The notes: generated by a model from the letters alone, not told the origin. Shown: positions 43,174 to 56,092, counted from the stretch's first letter. The stretch: 64,000 nt of DNA from Deinococcus aetherius (GCF_025997855.1 NZ_AP026560.1:359501-423500), one strand, 5' to 3'. Numbers and translations: made by a program.

Positions 43174-44221
43174 GCCGATGCCCATTGAACCGATGACTGC
43201 CGGGAAGTCCAACACCACCCTGCCCATCGCGCTCGACGCGGTCGGGGGAGACCACGGGGCGCCGCCCAACGTGGAGGGGGCGGTGCTCGCCGCCCGCGCC
43301 GGGGTGCCCGTCCTCCTCGTCGGGGACCGGGTGAGGCTCCACGGCGAACTCGGCAAGCACCCGGGAAGTGTGAGCCTGCCCATCGACGTGGTGGACGCCC
43401 CCGACGTGATCGGCATGGACGAGCACGCCTCGGACGTGAGGAGCCGCACGGGCGCGAGCATCAACGTCTGCACCCGCCTCGTGAAGGAGGGCCGCGCCGC
43501 CGCCGTCGTCAGCATGGGGCACAGCGGCGCGACGATGGCCTCGGCGCTCCTCACCCTGGGGCGCGTGAAGGGGGTGGACCGCCCGGCGATCCTGACCCAC
43601 CTCCCGGCCAGGGCCGGGTTCGTCACCCTGCTCGACGTGGGCGCGAACGCCGACGTGAAGCCGGGGTACCTCGCCCAGTGGGCGCGGCTCGCCACCGTGT
43701 ACCTGCGGGTCATCGAGGACCGGGCGGACCCCACGGTCGGCTTGCTCTCCATCGGCGAGGAGGACCACAAGGGGAGTCAGACTGTCATTGAGGCGCACGG
43801 TCTGTTGCGGGAATTGCACGGGAAGGGGATCAACTTCCACGGCAACGTCGAGGGCCGCGACATCTTCCAGGGCACGACGGATATCGTGGTGACGGACGGC
43901 TTCACCGGGAACGTGGTCCTCAAGCTGGCAGAGGGAGAGGCCAGAGTGCTCTTCGGCTGGGTGCGCGAGGCGCTGGGGAGTGACCTCAAGACGAAGGTGG
44001 GTGGCCTGCTCGTGCGCGGGGCTCTGCGCGGCCTCGCCGAGCGGATGGACCCCAGCACCTACGGGGCGAGCATCCTGCTGGGGGTGCGCGGGCTCGCCTT
44101 CATCGGGCACGGGAGCGCGGACGCGAGGGCGGTCAAGAACGCCCTGCTGCGGGCCTCGCGGGCGCACGAGGCGAACCTGATCGCGCGGCTGGAGGCGGCG
44201 CTGGCGCCAGGGGTGGGCTGA
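43163..44221 (+). CDS. plsX: Phosphate acyltransferase PlsX
   Basis: PlsX makes acyl-phosphate from acyl-ACP for phospholipid synthesis by PlsY. The 352-residue protein carries the family start IALDAVGGDHGAPPNVEGA, then the central VSMGHSGATMASALLTLGRVKGVDRPAI (partly quoted) and the C-terminal GANFIGHGS-like block (GVRGLAFIGHGSADARAVKNAL). The N-terminus MTAEPMPIEPMTAGKSNT is about 20 residues longer than usual and overlaps the NYN gene by 11 nt; a second in-frame Met lies at residue 11. No fab genes follow, although plsX is often beside them. Confidence 0.94.
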   Translation: MTAEPMPIEPMTAGKSNTTLPIALDAVGGDHGAPPNVEGAVLAARAGVPVLLVGDRVRLHGELGKHPGSVSLPIDVVDAPDVIGMDEHASDVRSRTGASINVCTRLVKEGRAAAVVSMGHSGATMASALLTLGRVKGVDRPAILTHLPARAGFVTLLDVGANADVKPGYLAQWARLATVYLRVIEDRADPTVGLLSIGEEDHKGSQTVIEAHGLLRELHGKGINFHGNVEGRDIFQGTTDIVVTDGFTGNVVLKLAEGEARVLFGWVREALGSDLKTKVGGLLVRGALRGLAERMDPSTYGASILLGVRGLAFIGHGSADARAVKNALLRASRAHEANLIARLEAALAPGVG

Positions 44222-44249
44222 CCTTCGCCGCTTCCTCACCTCCCCGTGA

Positions 44250-44255
44250 GAGGCT
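44250..44255 (+). promoter_or_regulatory. Possible -10 box of the mscS gene (leaderless)
   Basis: GAGGCT, 6 nt, GTG. The first base departs from TANNNT. Confidence 0.35.
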
Positions 44256-44261
44256 GGGCCG

Positions 44262-45443
44262 GTGCTGGACGAACTCACCTTTCAACTGCAAAAGCCTCAG
44301 GTATGGCTGGGCCTCGGCCTCACTCTGCTCGTCGCCTACGCGCTCTACCGCTTCGGGCACACGCTGCTGCGGGCCCTGGAGCCGCATGTCCGCCGCCCGC
44401 TCCTGACGGCCCTCGGGTGGCTGTGGCTGATCGTGGTGGCGGTGGGCTGGCTGGGCGTCGCCACACACGTCGCGTACCTGCCGAGCGTGCCCTTCCTCTT
44501 CGACCTCGGCGGCGACATCGTGGGGGGCTTTCGCAACAGCGCGGGGCAGGTCGTCGTCATCCTGGCGCTCGCCCTGATCGCCTGGAACCTGATCGGCACC
44601 CTCAGCGCCCGCATCGTCGCCGAGGAGGAGTTCAACCGCCGCACCGTGCGCGTGCAGACCCTCAAGGGGGTGGTCGAGAGCACCCTCAAGGTGGTCGTGG
44701 TGGTCATCGGTCTGATCGCGGGGCTCCAGGCGCTCGGTGTGGATGCGAGCAGTCTCCTGGCGGGCGTGTCCGTCCTCGGCCTCGCGGTGGGCTTCGGGGC
44801 GCAGAGCCTGATCAAGGACGTGTTCACGGGTTTTTTCATCCTGCTCGAAGACCAGTACGGGGTGGGCGACGTGATTACCGTGAACACCGGGCAACTCAGC
44901 GGCGGCGTCGAGCGGCTGAACCTGCGCCTGACCGCCCTGCGCGCCCTGGACGGCACCCTCCACATCATTCCCAACGGGCAGATTCAGACGGTCAGCGTGA
45001 GCAGCAAGGACTGGTCGCGGGTGGTCGCCACCGTGGACGTGACCTACGCGGCGAACATCGACGACGCCCTGCGCGTGCTGGAGGCCGTGAGCCGCGAGCT
45101 GCACGCCGACCCCGAGTGGGGCGCCTTTTTCCTGGAGGAGCCCGAGATGCAGGGCGTCACGCAACTCACCTCGGACGGCGTGCGGCTCCAGGCCCTCTTC
45201 AAGGTGCAGCCCAAGAGCCAGTACGCCCTGGGGCGCGAGTTCAACCGCCGCATCAAGATCGCCATGGACGAGGCCGGAATCGAGATTCCCTCGCCGCAGC
45301 GCAAGGTGACGCTGGGCAGCGCCCCCATCGAACTTAAACTTACCCGCGATGGGCAAGGCGGCCACGATCCGCGCGAGCGCCAGGACCGGACGCGGGCCCC
45401 GGTGAGGGTGGGGGAGACGCGGGACCCGGAGGAGGAACGGTAA
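44262..45443 (+). CDS. Small-conductance mechanosensitive channel, MscS family
   Basis: A 393-residue MscS-type channel that would release solutes on hypo-osmotic shock. There are about four or five transmembrane helices. The pore helix region is LLAGVSVLGLAVGFGAQSLIKDVFTGFFILLEDQYGVGDVI (partly quoted), with the Gly/Ala packing pattern of MscS TM3, followed by the beta domain (LRALDGTLHIIPNGQI). It is longer than E. coli MscS (286 aa) because of two extra N-terminal helices and a charged C-terminal tail (GGHDPRERQDRTRAPVRVGE). The start is GTG. It is convergent with ftsH, with an 11-bp inverted repeat between them. Confidence 0.92.
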   Translation: MLDELTFQLQKPQVWLGLGLTLLVAYALYRFGHTLLRALEPHVRRPLLTALGWLWLIVVAVGWLGVATHVAYLPSVPFLFDLGGDIVGGFRNSAGQVVVILALALIAWNLIGTLSARIVAEEEFNRRTVRVQTLKGVVESTLKVVVVVIGLIAGLQALGVDASSLLAGVSVLGLAVGFGAQSLIKDVFTGFFILLEDQYGVGDVITVNTGQLSGGVERLNLRLTALRALDGTLHIIPNGQIQTVSVSSKDWSRVVATVDVTYAANIDDALRVLEAVSRELHADPEWGAFFLEEPEMQGVTQLTSDGVRLQALFKVQPKSQYALGREFNRRIKIAMDEAGIEIPSPQRKVTLGSAPIELKLTRDGQGGHDPRERQDRTRAPVRVGETRDPEEER

Positions 45444-45451
45444 GTGGTTCG

Positions 45452-45493
45452 TGGTGAGTGGAGAGCGGCCTGTTCCACTGACCACTCACCACT
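45452..45493. repeat. Inverted repeat between mscS and ftsH genes
   Basis: GTGGTGAGTGG (45452-45462) and CCACTCACCAC (45483-45493) are perfect 11-bp arms with a 20-nt loop. Flanking AGTGG/CCACT words extend the symmetry. There is no T-run, so it may act as an mRNA 3'-end structure. Confidence 0.6.
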
Positions 45494-45504
45494 TCCCACT
45501 CACT

Positions 45505-47364
<1,860 letters not shown>

Positions 47365-47369
47365 GACCC

Positions 47370-47375
47370 ATGCTA
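47370..47375 (-). promoter_or_regulatory. -10 box of ftsH (leaderless)
   Basis: TAGCAT on the minus strand, 5 nt before the ATG. Confidence 0.5.
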
Positions 47376-47492
47376 CGCCGCGTCCGGCGCCCCGGACCCT
47401 GCGCTTCGTGACCTTTGGACTGTGGCCCTTGTCCTGGGATTTGGGTGGACGTTCCCGCTCCCTTCCCTCAGCGTTCCGTCAGCCTGAGCCCT

Positions 47493-47498
47493 TATGCT
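47493..47498 (+). promoter_or_regulatory. -10 box of the lipoprotein gene (leaderless)
   Basis: TATGCT, 6 nt, ATG. Confidence 0.55.
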
Positions 47499-47504
47499 GG
47501 CCTC

Positions 47505-47990
47505 ATGCGCACAGCTCTTCTGCTCGGCTCGCTGGCCCTGGGGCTCAGCGCCTGCACCGTCTCCGTCCGGTCGAACGTCGGTCTGGTCGGGGGCAACCTG
47601 ATCGCGGACGTGCGCCCCGACCGGGGCGAGGGCGGCAGTTACTTCGTGGGTGATCCCGTGCGGATCAGCGTCACCACGCGCGCCGCCGGGTACGTGACCC
47701 TGGTGGCCCTCCAGCCCAACGGATACGCGAGCACCCTGGTCCGCAACGTGTACGTGAACCCCGGCACCACCGTCTTCCCCCGCCCGCAGGACGGCGTGAC
47801 CTATAACGTGGCCCCGCCGCGCGGCCTCCAGCGCGTCCGGGTGCTCTTCACCCGCGTGCGCCCGACCTCGGACATCGTGCTCAGCGGCGTGTACTCGGGC
47901 GACAGTTGGAACGTCGCCACCAACGGGTACCTGACGCCCTATGCGCCCGCCGACCGCGACGTGCAGGAGACGTACTTCTACATTCGGTAA
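47505..47990 (+). CDS. Lipoprotein with a DUF4384-like domain
   Basis: A 161-residue exported protein. The signal MRTALLLGSLALGLSAC ends in a lipobox (LSAC), so the mature protein should be lipid-anchored at Cys17. The rest resembles DUF4384 domains: YFVGDPVRISVTTRAAGYVTLVALQPNGYASTL has the layout in which a small beta-sandwich carries an RxxxxGYVxL core. PQDGVTYNVAPPRGLQRVRVLFT follows. DUF4384 is of unknown function and is often found in envelope proteins. Leaderless start 6 nt after TATGCT. A fragment of the TCAGC repeat family lies just after the stop. Confidence 0.82.
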   Translation: MRTALLLGSLALGLSACTVSVRSNVGLVGGNLIADVRPDRGEGGSYFVGDPVRISVTTRAAGYVTLVALQPNGYASTLVRNVYVNPGTTVFPRPQDGVTYNVAPPRGLQRVRVLFTRVRPTSDIVLSGVYSGDSWNVATNGYLTPYAPADRDVQETYFYIR

Positions 47991-47993
47991 GCC

Positions 47994-48025
47994 GCCAGCT
48001 TTCAGCGATCAGCCACCAGCCGTCC
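47994..48025. repeat. Fragment of the TCAGC/AGCCGTCAGC repeat family
   Basis: AGCTTTCAGCGATCAGCCAC followed by CAGCCGTCC resembles the arms of the rpsG-fusA palindrome, here without a perfect partner arm. Confidence 0.5.
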
Positions 48026-48057
48026 ACGTGCGGCTGGTTTTCTATGTGGTGGGCGCC

Positions 48058-48063
48058 TACCCT
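48058..48063 (+). promoter_or_regulatory. -10 box of the MazG-like gene (leaderless)
   Basis: TACCCT, 7 nt, ATG. Confidence 0.5.
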
Positions 48064-48070
48064 GGGGCGC

Positions 48071-48400
48071 ATGAGTCTGACTTTTGCCGAGGCGAGTGAG
48101 CGGGTGGACGCCTACATCTCGCAGTTCGAGGAGGGGTACTTCCCGCCCCTGCTGATGCTCGCGCGCCTGACGGAGGAGACCGGGGAGGTCGCCCGGGTCC
48201 TGGCCCACCAGAACGGCAAGACGCCCAAGCCCGGCGAGGAAAGCGGCGACCTGGAGATGGAGCTCGCCGACCTGCTGTTCGTGATGATGTGCCTCGCCAA
48301 CGAGCGCGGCCTGAGCCTGGAGCGTGGTTTCACCCGCATGATGGAGAAGGTCGAGACGCGCGACGCCACCCGCTGGACGAAAAAGCGGCCCGGCGAGTGA
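48071..48400 (+). CDS. MazG-like nucleotide pyrophosphohydrolase
   Basis: A 109-residue all-alpha NTP pyrophosphatase of the MazG superfamily. The metal-binding motif is LARLTEETGEVARVLAH followed by ESGDLEMELADLLFVMMCLAN (ExxE ... ExxD), the family signature. Such enzymes remove non-canonical or excess NTPs, or hydrolyse dNTPs. The length is that of the single-domain MazG/RS21-C6 type rather than the two-domain MazG of E. coli. The start has TACCCT 7 nt upstream, so translation is probably leaderless. House-cleaning hydrolases are abundant in Deinococcus, and two Nudix-type genes lie nearby. Confidence 0.88.
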   Translation: MSLTFAEASERVDAYISQFEEGYFPPLLMLARLTEETGEVARVLAHQNGKTPKPGEESGDLEMELADLLFVMMCLANERGLSLERGFTRMMEKVETRDATRWTKKRPGE

Positions 48401-48411
48401 CCCCGGGAGCG

Positions 48412-48417
48412 TAGGCT
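48412..48417 (+). promoter_or_regulatory. -10 box of the 243-aa exported protein gene (leaderless)
   Basis: TAGGCT, 5 nt, ATG. Confidence 0.55.
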
Positions 48418-48422
48418 GAGCC

Positions 48423-49154
48423 ATGCGCGCCCTCGCCGCCCTCCTCGTCCTGAGCCTCGCGGGTGCCCGGGCTGCGCCCCGCCTGATCTACGACGGGAGC
48501 GTCTGGAAGGGGCCGGACGTGTACAGGCTGACCCCGCCCCGCCCCGCCGAGGCGGCCAGGCTCACGGCGGGGCTGCGCGCGGCGGGCATCCGTACCTGCG
48601 GAACCGTGCGGATCGTGCGGCGGGAGGAGGGCCGGTTCACGGGCAACACGCCCGAGACCCTCTATCTCGTCCTGAACTGCACGCCGGTCGAACCCGCCAT
48701 GCTGTCCATGCGCGAGCCCCCCGGCGACCTGATCGTGGTGCGGGCCGGGCGGGTCGTGGTCTACGAGAAGAACTTCGCGGACGGCGTGACGGTGTTGCCC
48801 TCCCTGGACGGCGGGCCGCTGAACGAGATTCTTGCGGCGTACTGGTCTGGGCCGCAGATGGGCGAGTTCTCCCGTTACGAGACGCTCTACCGCTTCGGGG
48901 CCGGGCGGCTGCGACGGGTCGTGAACCTGGGGCCGATGTACCGGGAGGTCGAGCCCGCCCAGGGAGCCCCGACCGTCAGCGTCCGCACCCTCTGGTTCGA
49001 CCCCGTCAGGCCCAACCGGCTCTCCCTCATCGAGTACACCAGCCCCTCGTGCCCGGACTGCCCCAACCCGGAGCGGCCCTACGATCCCACGCGGGCCAGA
49101 CGCACCCTGTCCCTCACCCTCGACCTGCTCGCGCCTCCCAAGGACATCCCCTGA
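48423..49154 (+). CDS. Exported protein of unknown function
   Basis: A 243-residue protein with a signal peptide ([17 protein letters not shown]). The mature part carries two cysteine pairs: TCGTVRI and LNCTPVEP, which could form a disulfide, and [15 protein letters not shown] near the C-terminus with a CxxC. No transmembrane segment follows the signal, so it is likely periplasmic or secreted. I do not recognise a family. Its TGA overlaps the ATG of the DinB-like gene (TGATG), so the two are translationally coupled, although one is exported and the other is cytoplasmic. Confidence 0.75.
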   Translation: MRALAALLVLSLAGARAAPRLIYDGSVWKGPDVYRLTPPRPAEAARLTAGLRAAGIRTCGTVRIVRREEGRFTGNTPETLYLVLNCTPVEPAMLSMREPPGDLIVVRAGRVVVYEKNFADGVTVLPSLDGGPLNEILAAYWSGPQMGEFSRYETLYRFGAGRLRRVVNLGPMYREVEPAQGAPTVSVRTLWFDPVRPNRLSLIEYTSPSCPDCPNPERPYDPTRARRTLSLTLDLLAPPKDIP

Positions 49155-49699
49155 TGACTGCCCCCGATTCCTCCCAAGCCGACCTGCGTTACCCCCTCGG
49201 CCCGATGCCCCAGCCCCTCACCCTGACACCGGAGGAGCGGGCGGACGCCCTTGTCGCAATCCGCGCCCTGCCCGGCGAACTGCGCGCCGCCGTCGCTGGC
49301 CTCTCCGACGACCAGCCCGACACCCCCTACCGTGAGGGAGGCTGGACGGTGCGGCAGGTCGTTCACCACGTCGCCGACAGCCACCTCAACGCCGTGGTGC
49401 GCCTCAAACTCGCCCTCACCGAGGACCGCCCCACGATCAAGCCGTACGAGGAGGGGCGGTGGGCCGAACTCGCCGACGTGAGGTTGCCCCTCGAACCGAC
49501 TCTCGACCTGCTTGGCGGCCTGCACACACGCTGGTCGGCAGTGCTGGAGAGCCTCGCCCCCGGGGACTGGGCGCGCGAGTGGACGCACCCCGCGCCCAGG
49601 CACACCTTCACGGTGGACACCCTGGGGGCGATGTACGCCTGGCACGGGCGTCACCACGCCTCGCACATCACCGGGCTGCGGCAGCGGCGGGGCTGGTAG
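49154..49699 (+). CDS. DinB/YfiT-like putative metal-dependent hydrolase
   Basis: A 181-residue four-helix-bundle protein of the DinB/YfiT superfamily. The three metal-binding histidines are visible: one in [16 protein letters not shown] and two in [17 protein letters not shown]. The N-terminal [18 protein letters not shown] matches YfiT. In Firmicutes related proteins act as bacillithiol S-transferases. Since Deinococcus makes bacillithiol that role is attractive, but it remains an inference. Its ATG overlaps the stop of the exported protein gene. The downstream Nudix gene starts 3 nt after its stop, so a three-gene unit is likely. Confidence 0.85.
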   Translation: MTAPDSSQADLRYPLGPMPQPLTLTPEERADALVAIRALPGELRAAVAGLSDDQPDTPYREGGWTVRQVVHHVADSHLNAVVRLKLALTEDRPTIKPYEEGRWAELADVRLPLEPTLDLLGGLHTRWSAVLESLAPGDWAREWTHPAPRHTFTVDTLGAMYAWHGRHHASHITGLRQRRGW

Positions 49700-50672
<973 letters not shown>

Positions 50673-50694
50673 GCCGCCCGCCCCTCCTTTTTTG

Positions 50695-50723
50695 TGAAAG
50701 CTGATCGCTGAGGGCTGACCGCT
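50695..50723. repeat. Fragment of the TCAGC/AGCCGTCAGC repeat family
   Basis: GAAAGCTGATCGCTGAGGGC then TGACCGCTTT resembles the right arm of the rpsG-fusA palindrome. It lies between the Nudix paralogue and the convergent era gene. Confidence 0.5.
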
Positions 50724-51665
<942 letters not shown>

Positions 51666-51817
51666 GGGGAGATTGTCTCACGGGGGCGAGGAGGCAACCG
51701 TGCGGGCCGGGAGGAAGGAACGGACGCCAACCGCCCCGGCAGGTTCACACCCACCTTGTTCCTTTAGATGCACTTCACCCTTGTGCCCTCGCTGGAACGC
51801 CCCCTCCCCCCTCCCCG

Positions 51818-51823
51818 TACTCT
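51818..51823 (+). promoter_or_regulatory. -10 box of the Yip1-like gene (leaderless)
   Basis: TACTCT, 5 nt, ATG. Confidence 0.5.
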
Positions 51824-51828
51824 GGGGC

Positions 51829-52410
51829 ATGACTGCTCCCTCCCCGCTGAAGGCCAGCCTGGCCGACATGTTCTCGCAGAGCACCGCCGTCCTCGCCCGC
51901 CCCAGCCCCCAGACCTTCGAGCTGTTCGAGCGGCGGGGGGGCACCTCGCAGGCGCTGATCTACGTGCTCGTCGCCGCGATTGTCTCCGCCGTGATCGCCG
52001 CGATCTTCGCGCCCTTCCACCCAGAGACCACCTTCTTCGGGCAACTGATCACCCGCCTGATCCTGATTCCCCTCCAGTTCGTCATCTTCACCGGGGCCGT
52101 GTATCTGGTCGGCAAGTACCTCTTCCGGGGCACGGGCACCTACCCCGAGGTCGCCTACTCCTTCGCCCTCTTCTTCGTGCCCCTGAGCATCATCGGCACC
52201 GTGCTGGGCATCATCCCCATCCTGGGCTGGATCGTGGGCTTCCTGATCTCGGTCGCGATGATCTTCTTCGGTTACCTCGCCGTGGGGTCGAGCATGAACC
52301 TGCGAGACAGCGTGGGGGCCGCCGTCACGCTGATCCTGGCGGGAATCGCGTACTGGATCGTCGGCGCCTTCCTGGTGGCGCTGATCCTCGCGCCGTTCAC
52401 GCGCGGCTGA
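51829..52410 (+). CDS. Yip1-domain membrane protein
   Basis: A 193-residue membrane protein with an amphipathic N-terminal region ([20 protein letters not shown]) and five hydrophobic segments. [20 protein letters not shown] is the first and the last ends LVALILAPF. The layout (short soluble N-terminus, then FELFERRG just before TM1, and a TM3-4 block with [17 protein letters not shown]) fits the Yip1/YIF1 superfamily, whose bacterial members have no established function. It is monocistronic, with TACTCT 5 nt before the ATG. Confidence 0.8.
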   Translation: MTAPSPLKASLADMFSQSTAVLARPSPQTFELFERRGGTSQALIYVLVAAIVSAVIAAIFAPFHPETTFFGQLITRLILIPLQFVIFTGAVYLVGKYLFRGTGTYPEVAYSFALFFVPLSIIGTVLGIIPILGWIVGFLISVAMIFFGYLAVGSSMNLRDSVGAAVTLILAGIAYWIVGAFLVALILAPFTRG

Positions 52411-52472
52411 GCGTCAAAGATCGGGGGCGGAGGAGTGGTTATCCCACCGCCTCCGCCCTTCACCTTTGGCCC

Positions 52473-53297
52473 CTACTGCTCCCCGTAGACCCGCACCTCC
52501 ACGCCCAGTTCCCCGCGCCCGCCGCCGTAGTAGGTGCCGCGCACCGGGGACACGTCGCTGTACTCGCGCCCGTGGCCGATCTTGACGTGCCGCTCGCGGG
52601 CGAGGCAGTTGTTGGTGGGGTCGTAGCCCAGCCAGCCGGAGCCCGGCAGGAAGCACTCGACCCAGGCGTGGGTGGCCTCCGCGCCCACCATCTCGCCCCC
52701 CGAGTACAGGTAGCCGCTGACGTAGCGCCCGGGGATGCCGAGCCCCCGGACGATCCCCAGCATCGCGTGCGTGAAGTCCTGGCACACCCCGCGCCCGTGG
52801 GTGGCGAATTCCGCGAGCGGCGTGCTCACGGTCGTCGCCCTCGTGTCGTACCGGAAGCGGCGGTAGAGGGAGGTCGTGAGGTCGGTCAGGAAACCGGGGA
52901 GGTCGTCGCCGGGCGCGGGCTTCCTGACCCCGAAGACCTCCGCCCAGTCCCCGGCGGGCACGCGCGGGCTGGCGACGAGGAACTCGGTGTGGGGAGCGCA
53001 CACGCCGCGCAACTCGGCGAAGGGGATGGGCGGGGGCAGGGGAACCGGGTGGGTGTCCACGATGGCCTGCGCCTCGATCCTCAGCAGCGTGTGCGGCTCG
53101 TGGACGTGGACGTGGTGGACGATGGCCCCGAAGTAGTCCTTGTGCGAGGTGATCACCGCCTCCGGCTCGACGTGGAGGTGGAACAGCCGCACGCTCTGCC
53201 GCGCCTCGCGGGACGGGTGCAGCCGCACCTCGTTGAAGGAGTCCCAGGCGGGCTTGGGGTAGCGGTACTCGGTGGTGTGGCGGATTTCGCAGCGCAT
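52473..53297 (-). CDS. Transglutaminase-like cysteine protease family protein
   Basis: A 274-residue protein of the transglutaminase/protease-like superfamily. The N-terminal MRCEIRHTTEYRYPKPAWDSFN is the bacterial N-region that precedes the catalytic core. The triad is in place: C172 in GVCQDFTH, H210 in ATHAWVE and D226 in YDPTNN. There is no signal peptide, so it acts in the cytoplasm. It stands downstream of an alpha-E protein and a circularly permuted ATP-grasp, the usual company in predicted peptide-ligation clusters, where it may cleave or link peptides. The gap to the alpha-E gene is about 100 nt. Confidence 0.92.
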   Translation of the reverse strand: MRCEIRHTTEYRYPKPAWDSFNEVRLHPSREARQSVRLFHLHVEPEAVITSHKDYFGAIVHHVHVHEPHTLLRIEAQAIVDTHPVPLPPPIPFAELRGVCAPHTEFLVASPRVPAGDWAEVFGVRKPAPGDDLPGFLTDLTTSLYRRFRYDTRATTVSTPLAEFATHGRGVCQDFTHAMLGIVRGLGIPGRYVSGYLYSGGEMVGAEATHAWVECFLPGSGWLGYDPTNNCLARERHVKIGHGREYSDVSPVRGTYYGGGRGELGVEVRVYGEQ

Positions 53298-53398
53298 TGC
53301 GGAAAGGGACCCTCAGCCCGGGCAGTCTGACAGGCGGGGGCGGGAAGAACGTGACGCGGGGCTCAGCCGGGCTGAAGGAAACGCCGGGCGGGGGGGCC

Positions 53399-54352
53399 TC
53401 ACTCCTGCTGAAAGTACGCCGCGTTGATCGCCGCGCCCACCCGGTTGAAGTCGCCCAGCAGCTCGTCCAGGCCGGGGTCCTCCCGCTCCAGAATGTCCTC
53501 CACCCCCGCGAATTGCAGCCGGGCCACCAGCCAGCGCGAGAGGCGCAGGATGTCGGGGTGCGCGCCGGGGTGGTGGCGGTCGATCTGGGTCAGGGCGTCG
53601 TGCAGGTTCTCGGCGCTGTAGCGCACGCTGCGCGGAAAGAACTCGTCGAGCAGCAGGAACCCGCCGATCCGCACGGGGTCGATGCCGCTCTGCACCCGCT
53701 TGCGGTAGGCCTCGTAGGCGCTGGCCCCCTTCAGGACGCTCACCCAGCGCTGGTCCTGCACCGCGCGCCGGGTGGGGTCGCTCGGTGACTGCCCGTCCAT
53801 CACCTGATAGTGGGTCTGAAGCACGCGGACCACGTTGTCGCCGCGCTCCAGCATCTGCCCCGCCCGCAGGAAGGACCACCCCTCGTCGCGCGGGAGGGTG
53901 GCGAAGGCGATCCCGAAGAAGAACTGCGAGGCGTCGCGCGCCGAGGCGCAGAACTCGAAGAGGCCGTCGCGGTCGATCACGCCCTCGTTCTGGAAGCACA
54001 CGTTGAGGTAGGTGCGGTTGATCGCCTCCCACATCTCGCTGGGGATGCGGTCGCGCAGGCCCCGGGCGTTCTCCCGGGCCCGCAGCACGCTCGACGCGAT
54101 GCTCGACGGGTTGTCGCGGTCGAAGGCCAGCCACGCGCTGACCGAGCGGGCGTCCACCCGCCCGTACTTCTCGCGCAGCCGCCTCTCGCCCCCGGTGAGT
54201 TCGAGCAGGGGTGCCCAGTGTTCGCGCGCCCGCCCCGTCATCTCCAGGGTGGCGTAGTAGTTGACGTTCAGCAGGCGGGCGGTGTTCTCCGCGCGCTCCA
54301 CATACCGCCCGATCCAGAACAGGTTCTCCGCGAGGCGGGAAAGCAGCAGCAT
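53399..54352 (-). CDS. Alpha-E domain protein
   Basis: A 317-residue all-helical protein beginning MLLLSRLAENLFWIGRYVER, the alpha-E hallmark, followed by AENTARLLNVNYYATLEM. Family members are found almost only beside circularly permuted ATP-grasp proteins and transglutaminase-like proteins; their biochemical role is unknown. DNVVRVLQTHYQVMDGQSP and ASAYEAYRKRVQSGIDP are the other conserved blocks. Its ATG is directly adjacent to the TGA of the ATP-grasp gene (TGAATG), so translation is coupled. Confidence 0.92.
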   Translation of the reverse strand: MLLLSRLAENLFWIGRYVERAENTARLLNVNYYATLEMTGRAREHWAPLLELTGGERRLREKYGRVDARSVSAWLAFDRDNPSSIASSVLRARENARGLRDRIPSEMWEAINRTYLNVCFQNEGVIDRDGLFEFCASARDASQFFFGIAFATLPRDEGWSFLRAGQMLERGDNVVRVLQTHYQVMDGQSPSDPTRRAVQDQRWVSVLKGASAYEAYRKRVQSGIDPVRIGGFLLLDEFFPRSVRYSAENLHDALTQIDRHHPGAHPDILRLSRWLVARLQFAGVEDILEREDPGLDELLGDFNRVGAAINAAYFQQE

Positions 54353-56092
54353 TCAGCGGTCCTCCCCATCAAAGGTGTCCAGCTCGTCTTTCTCCAGTTC
54401 CTGCTGGAAGGAGTGCTGGCCGGGGGCATCGGCGGGTGGAGGGGTGCCCACGGGTGGCGCTCCCTGTGTCTGACTCTGGGTTTGAGCGCCCTCGCCCCCC
54501 TGCGATTGGCTCTGGGACTGGATGCCACCCCCCGACTGGGACTGGCTCTGACCCTGCGCGGCTGTGCCCGGCTCGAAGCCCCCCTGGTACTGGCTCTGCG
54601 CCTGGATGTTCAGCGGGGCACCTCCCGACAGGAGCTGGCTCATCCCCTGCGGGGTCGCCCGCCCGTCGTGGTCGAGGACCCAGGTGTCCTTGCTCCCGCC
54701 CCCCTGGCTGGAATTCACGACGAGGGAACCGCGCCGCAGCGCCACCCGCGTCAGGCCGCCCGGCACGATGGTCACTTCCTCCCCGCAGAGGATGTAGGGC
54801 CGCAGGTCCACATGCGCGGGCTCGAACTCGCCCGAGTCGGGGTAGAAGGTGGGGTGGCGCGATAAGCCCACGACCGGCTGGGCGATGAACTCGCGCGGCG
54901 CGGCCCGCACCTTCACGAGGTACGCCTCCACCTCCTCGCGGGTGGCGTAGGGGCCGAGCAGCATCCCGTACCCGCCCGCCTCGCCGACCCCCTTGAAGAC
55001 GAGTTCGTCCGCGTGGGCGAGCATGGACTCCAGGTGGTCCGGGTTCCAGCCCAGGTAGGTCGGGACGTTGTTCAGCAGGGGCTCCTCGTTCAGGTAGTAG
55101 CGGATCATCTCCGGCACGTAGGCGTACACGGCCTTGTCGTCCGCCACCCCCGTTCCGATGGCGTTGGCGATGGCGACGCGGCCCTGTCGGTAGACCTCGA
55201 CGAGCCCGGCGACCCCCAGCGCGGAGTCGGGCCGGAAGGTCAGCGGATCGAGGAAGTCGTCGTCCACCCGGCGGTAGATCACGTCCACCTGCCGTCTGCC
55301 CCCGGTCGTTCGCATCCACACCCGCCCGGCGTCCACGAAGAGGTCGCGGCCCTCGACGAGTTCGACCCCCATCTGCTGCGCGAGGTAGGCGTGCTCGAAG
55401 TACGCGGAGTTGTACATGCCCGGCGTGAGCACCACGACCGTCCCGTTCTCGCGCGGGCTGAGCGACTGGAGGAGGCCCAGCAGCGCATTCGTGTAGTGTC
55501 CCACCGGCCTGACCCCCTGCCCCCGGAACATGCCGGGGTAGATGCGCGTCATCGCCTGCCGGTTGGCGAGGAGGTACGACACGCCGCTGGGAGAGCGCAG
55601 GTTGTCCTCCAGCACGAGGTACTCGCCCCGCTCGTTGCGGATCAGGTCGGTGCCGACGATGTGGGTGTAGAGGCCGTGGGGCACCCTAATCCCGTGGACC
55701 TCGCGGCGGAAGTGGGCGGAGGTGTACACGAGTTCGGCGGGCATCACCCCGTCCCCGAGAATCTGGGCGCCCGAGTAGATGTCGCCCAGAAAGGCATTGA
55801 GCGCCCGCACCCGCTGGGTGAGCCCGGCCTCCAGGTGGGCCCACTCGCTCGCCGGGATCACGCGCGGCACCGGGTCGAAGGGGAAGGTGCGCTCGGTGCC
55901 CTGGGCGTCGCCGTACACGGTGAAGGTGATGCCCTGGTTGCGGAAGGCGAGGTCGAGGAGGCGGTGGCGGCGCCCGAACTCCTCGACCCCCTGCGCGCCC
56001 AGGTACTCCTGGATGCCCTGGTAGTGGGGCCGCACCGTACCGTCCGGCATAAACATCTCGTCGAAGAACCTGCTGCCCGGCTCGTACTTCAT
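54353..56092 (-). CDS. Circularly permuted type-2 ATP-grasp protein with Q/S-rich tail
   Basis: A 579-residue predicted peptide ligase. The N-terminal [20 protein letters not shown] and the core ([90 protein letters not shown]; partly quoted) are those of circularly permuted ATP-grasp proteins next to alpha-E genes. Such enzymes should form an amide bond using ATP; substrates are unknown. From about residue 497 an 83-residue tail rich in Gln, Ser and Gly ([30 protein letters not shown]) follows and looks disordered. The start has GGAGGAG about 9 nt upstream; the in-frame extension of 41 codons overlaps the divergent gene. Confidence 0.92.
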   Translation of the reverse strand: MKYEPGSRFFDEMFMPDGTVRPHYQGIQEYLGAQGVEEFGRRHRLLDLAFRNQGITFTVYGDAQGTERTFPFDPVPRVIPASEWAHLEAGLTQRVRALNAFLGDIYSGAQILGDGVMPAELVYTSAHFRREVHGIRVPHGLYTHIVGTDLIRNERGEYLVLEDNLRSPSGVSYLLANRQAMTRIYPGMFRGQGVRPVGHYTNALLGLLQSLSPRENGTVVVLTPGMYNSAYFEHAYLAQQMGVELVEGRDLFVDAGRVWMRTTGGRRQVDVIYRRVDDDFLDPLTFRPDSALGVAGLVEVYRQGRVAIANAIGTGVADDKAVYAYVPEMIRYYLNEEPLLNNVPTYLGWNPDHLESMLAHADELVFKGVGEAGGYGMLLGPYATREEVEAYLVKVRAAPREFIAQPVVGLSRHPTFYPDSGEFEPAHVDLRPYILCGEEVTIVPGGLTRVALRRGSLVVNSSQGGGSKDTWVLDHDGRATPQGMSQLLSGGAPLNIQAQSQYQGGFEPGTAAQGQSQSQSGGGIQSQSQSQGGEGAQTQSQTQGAPPVGTPPPADAPGQHSFQQELEKDELDTFDGEDR

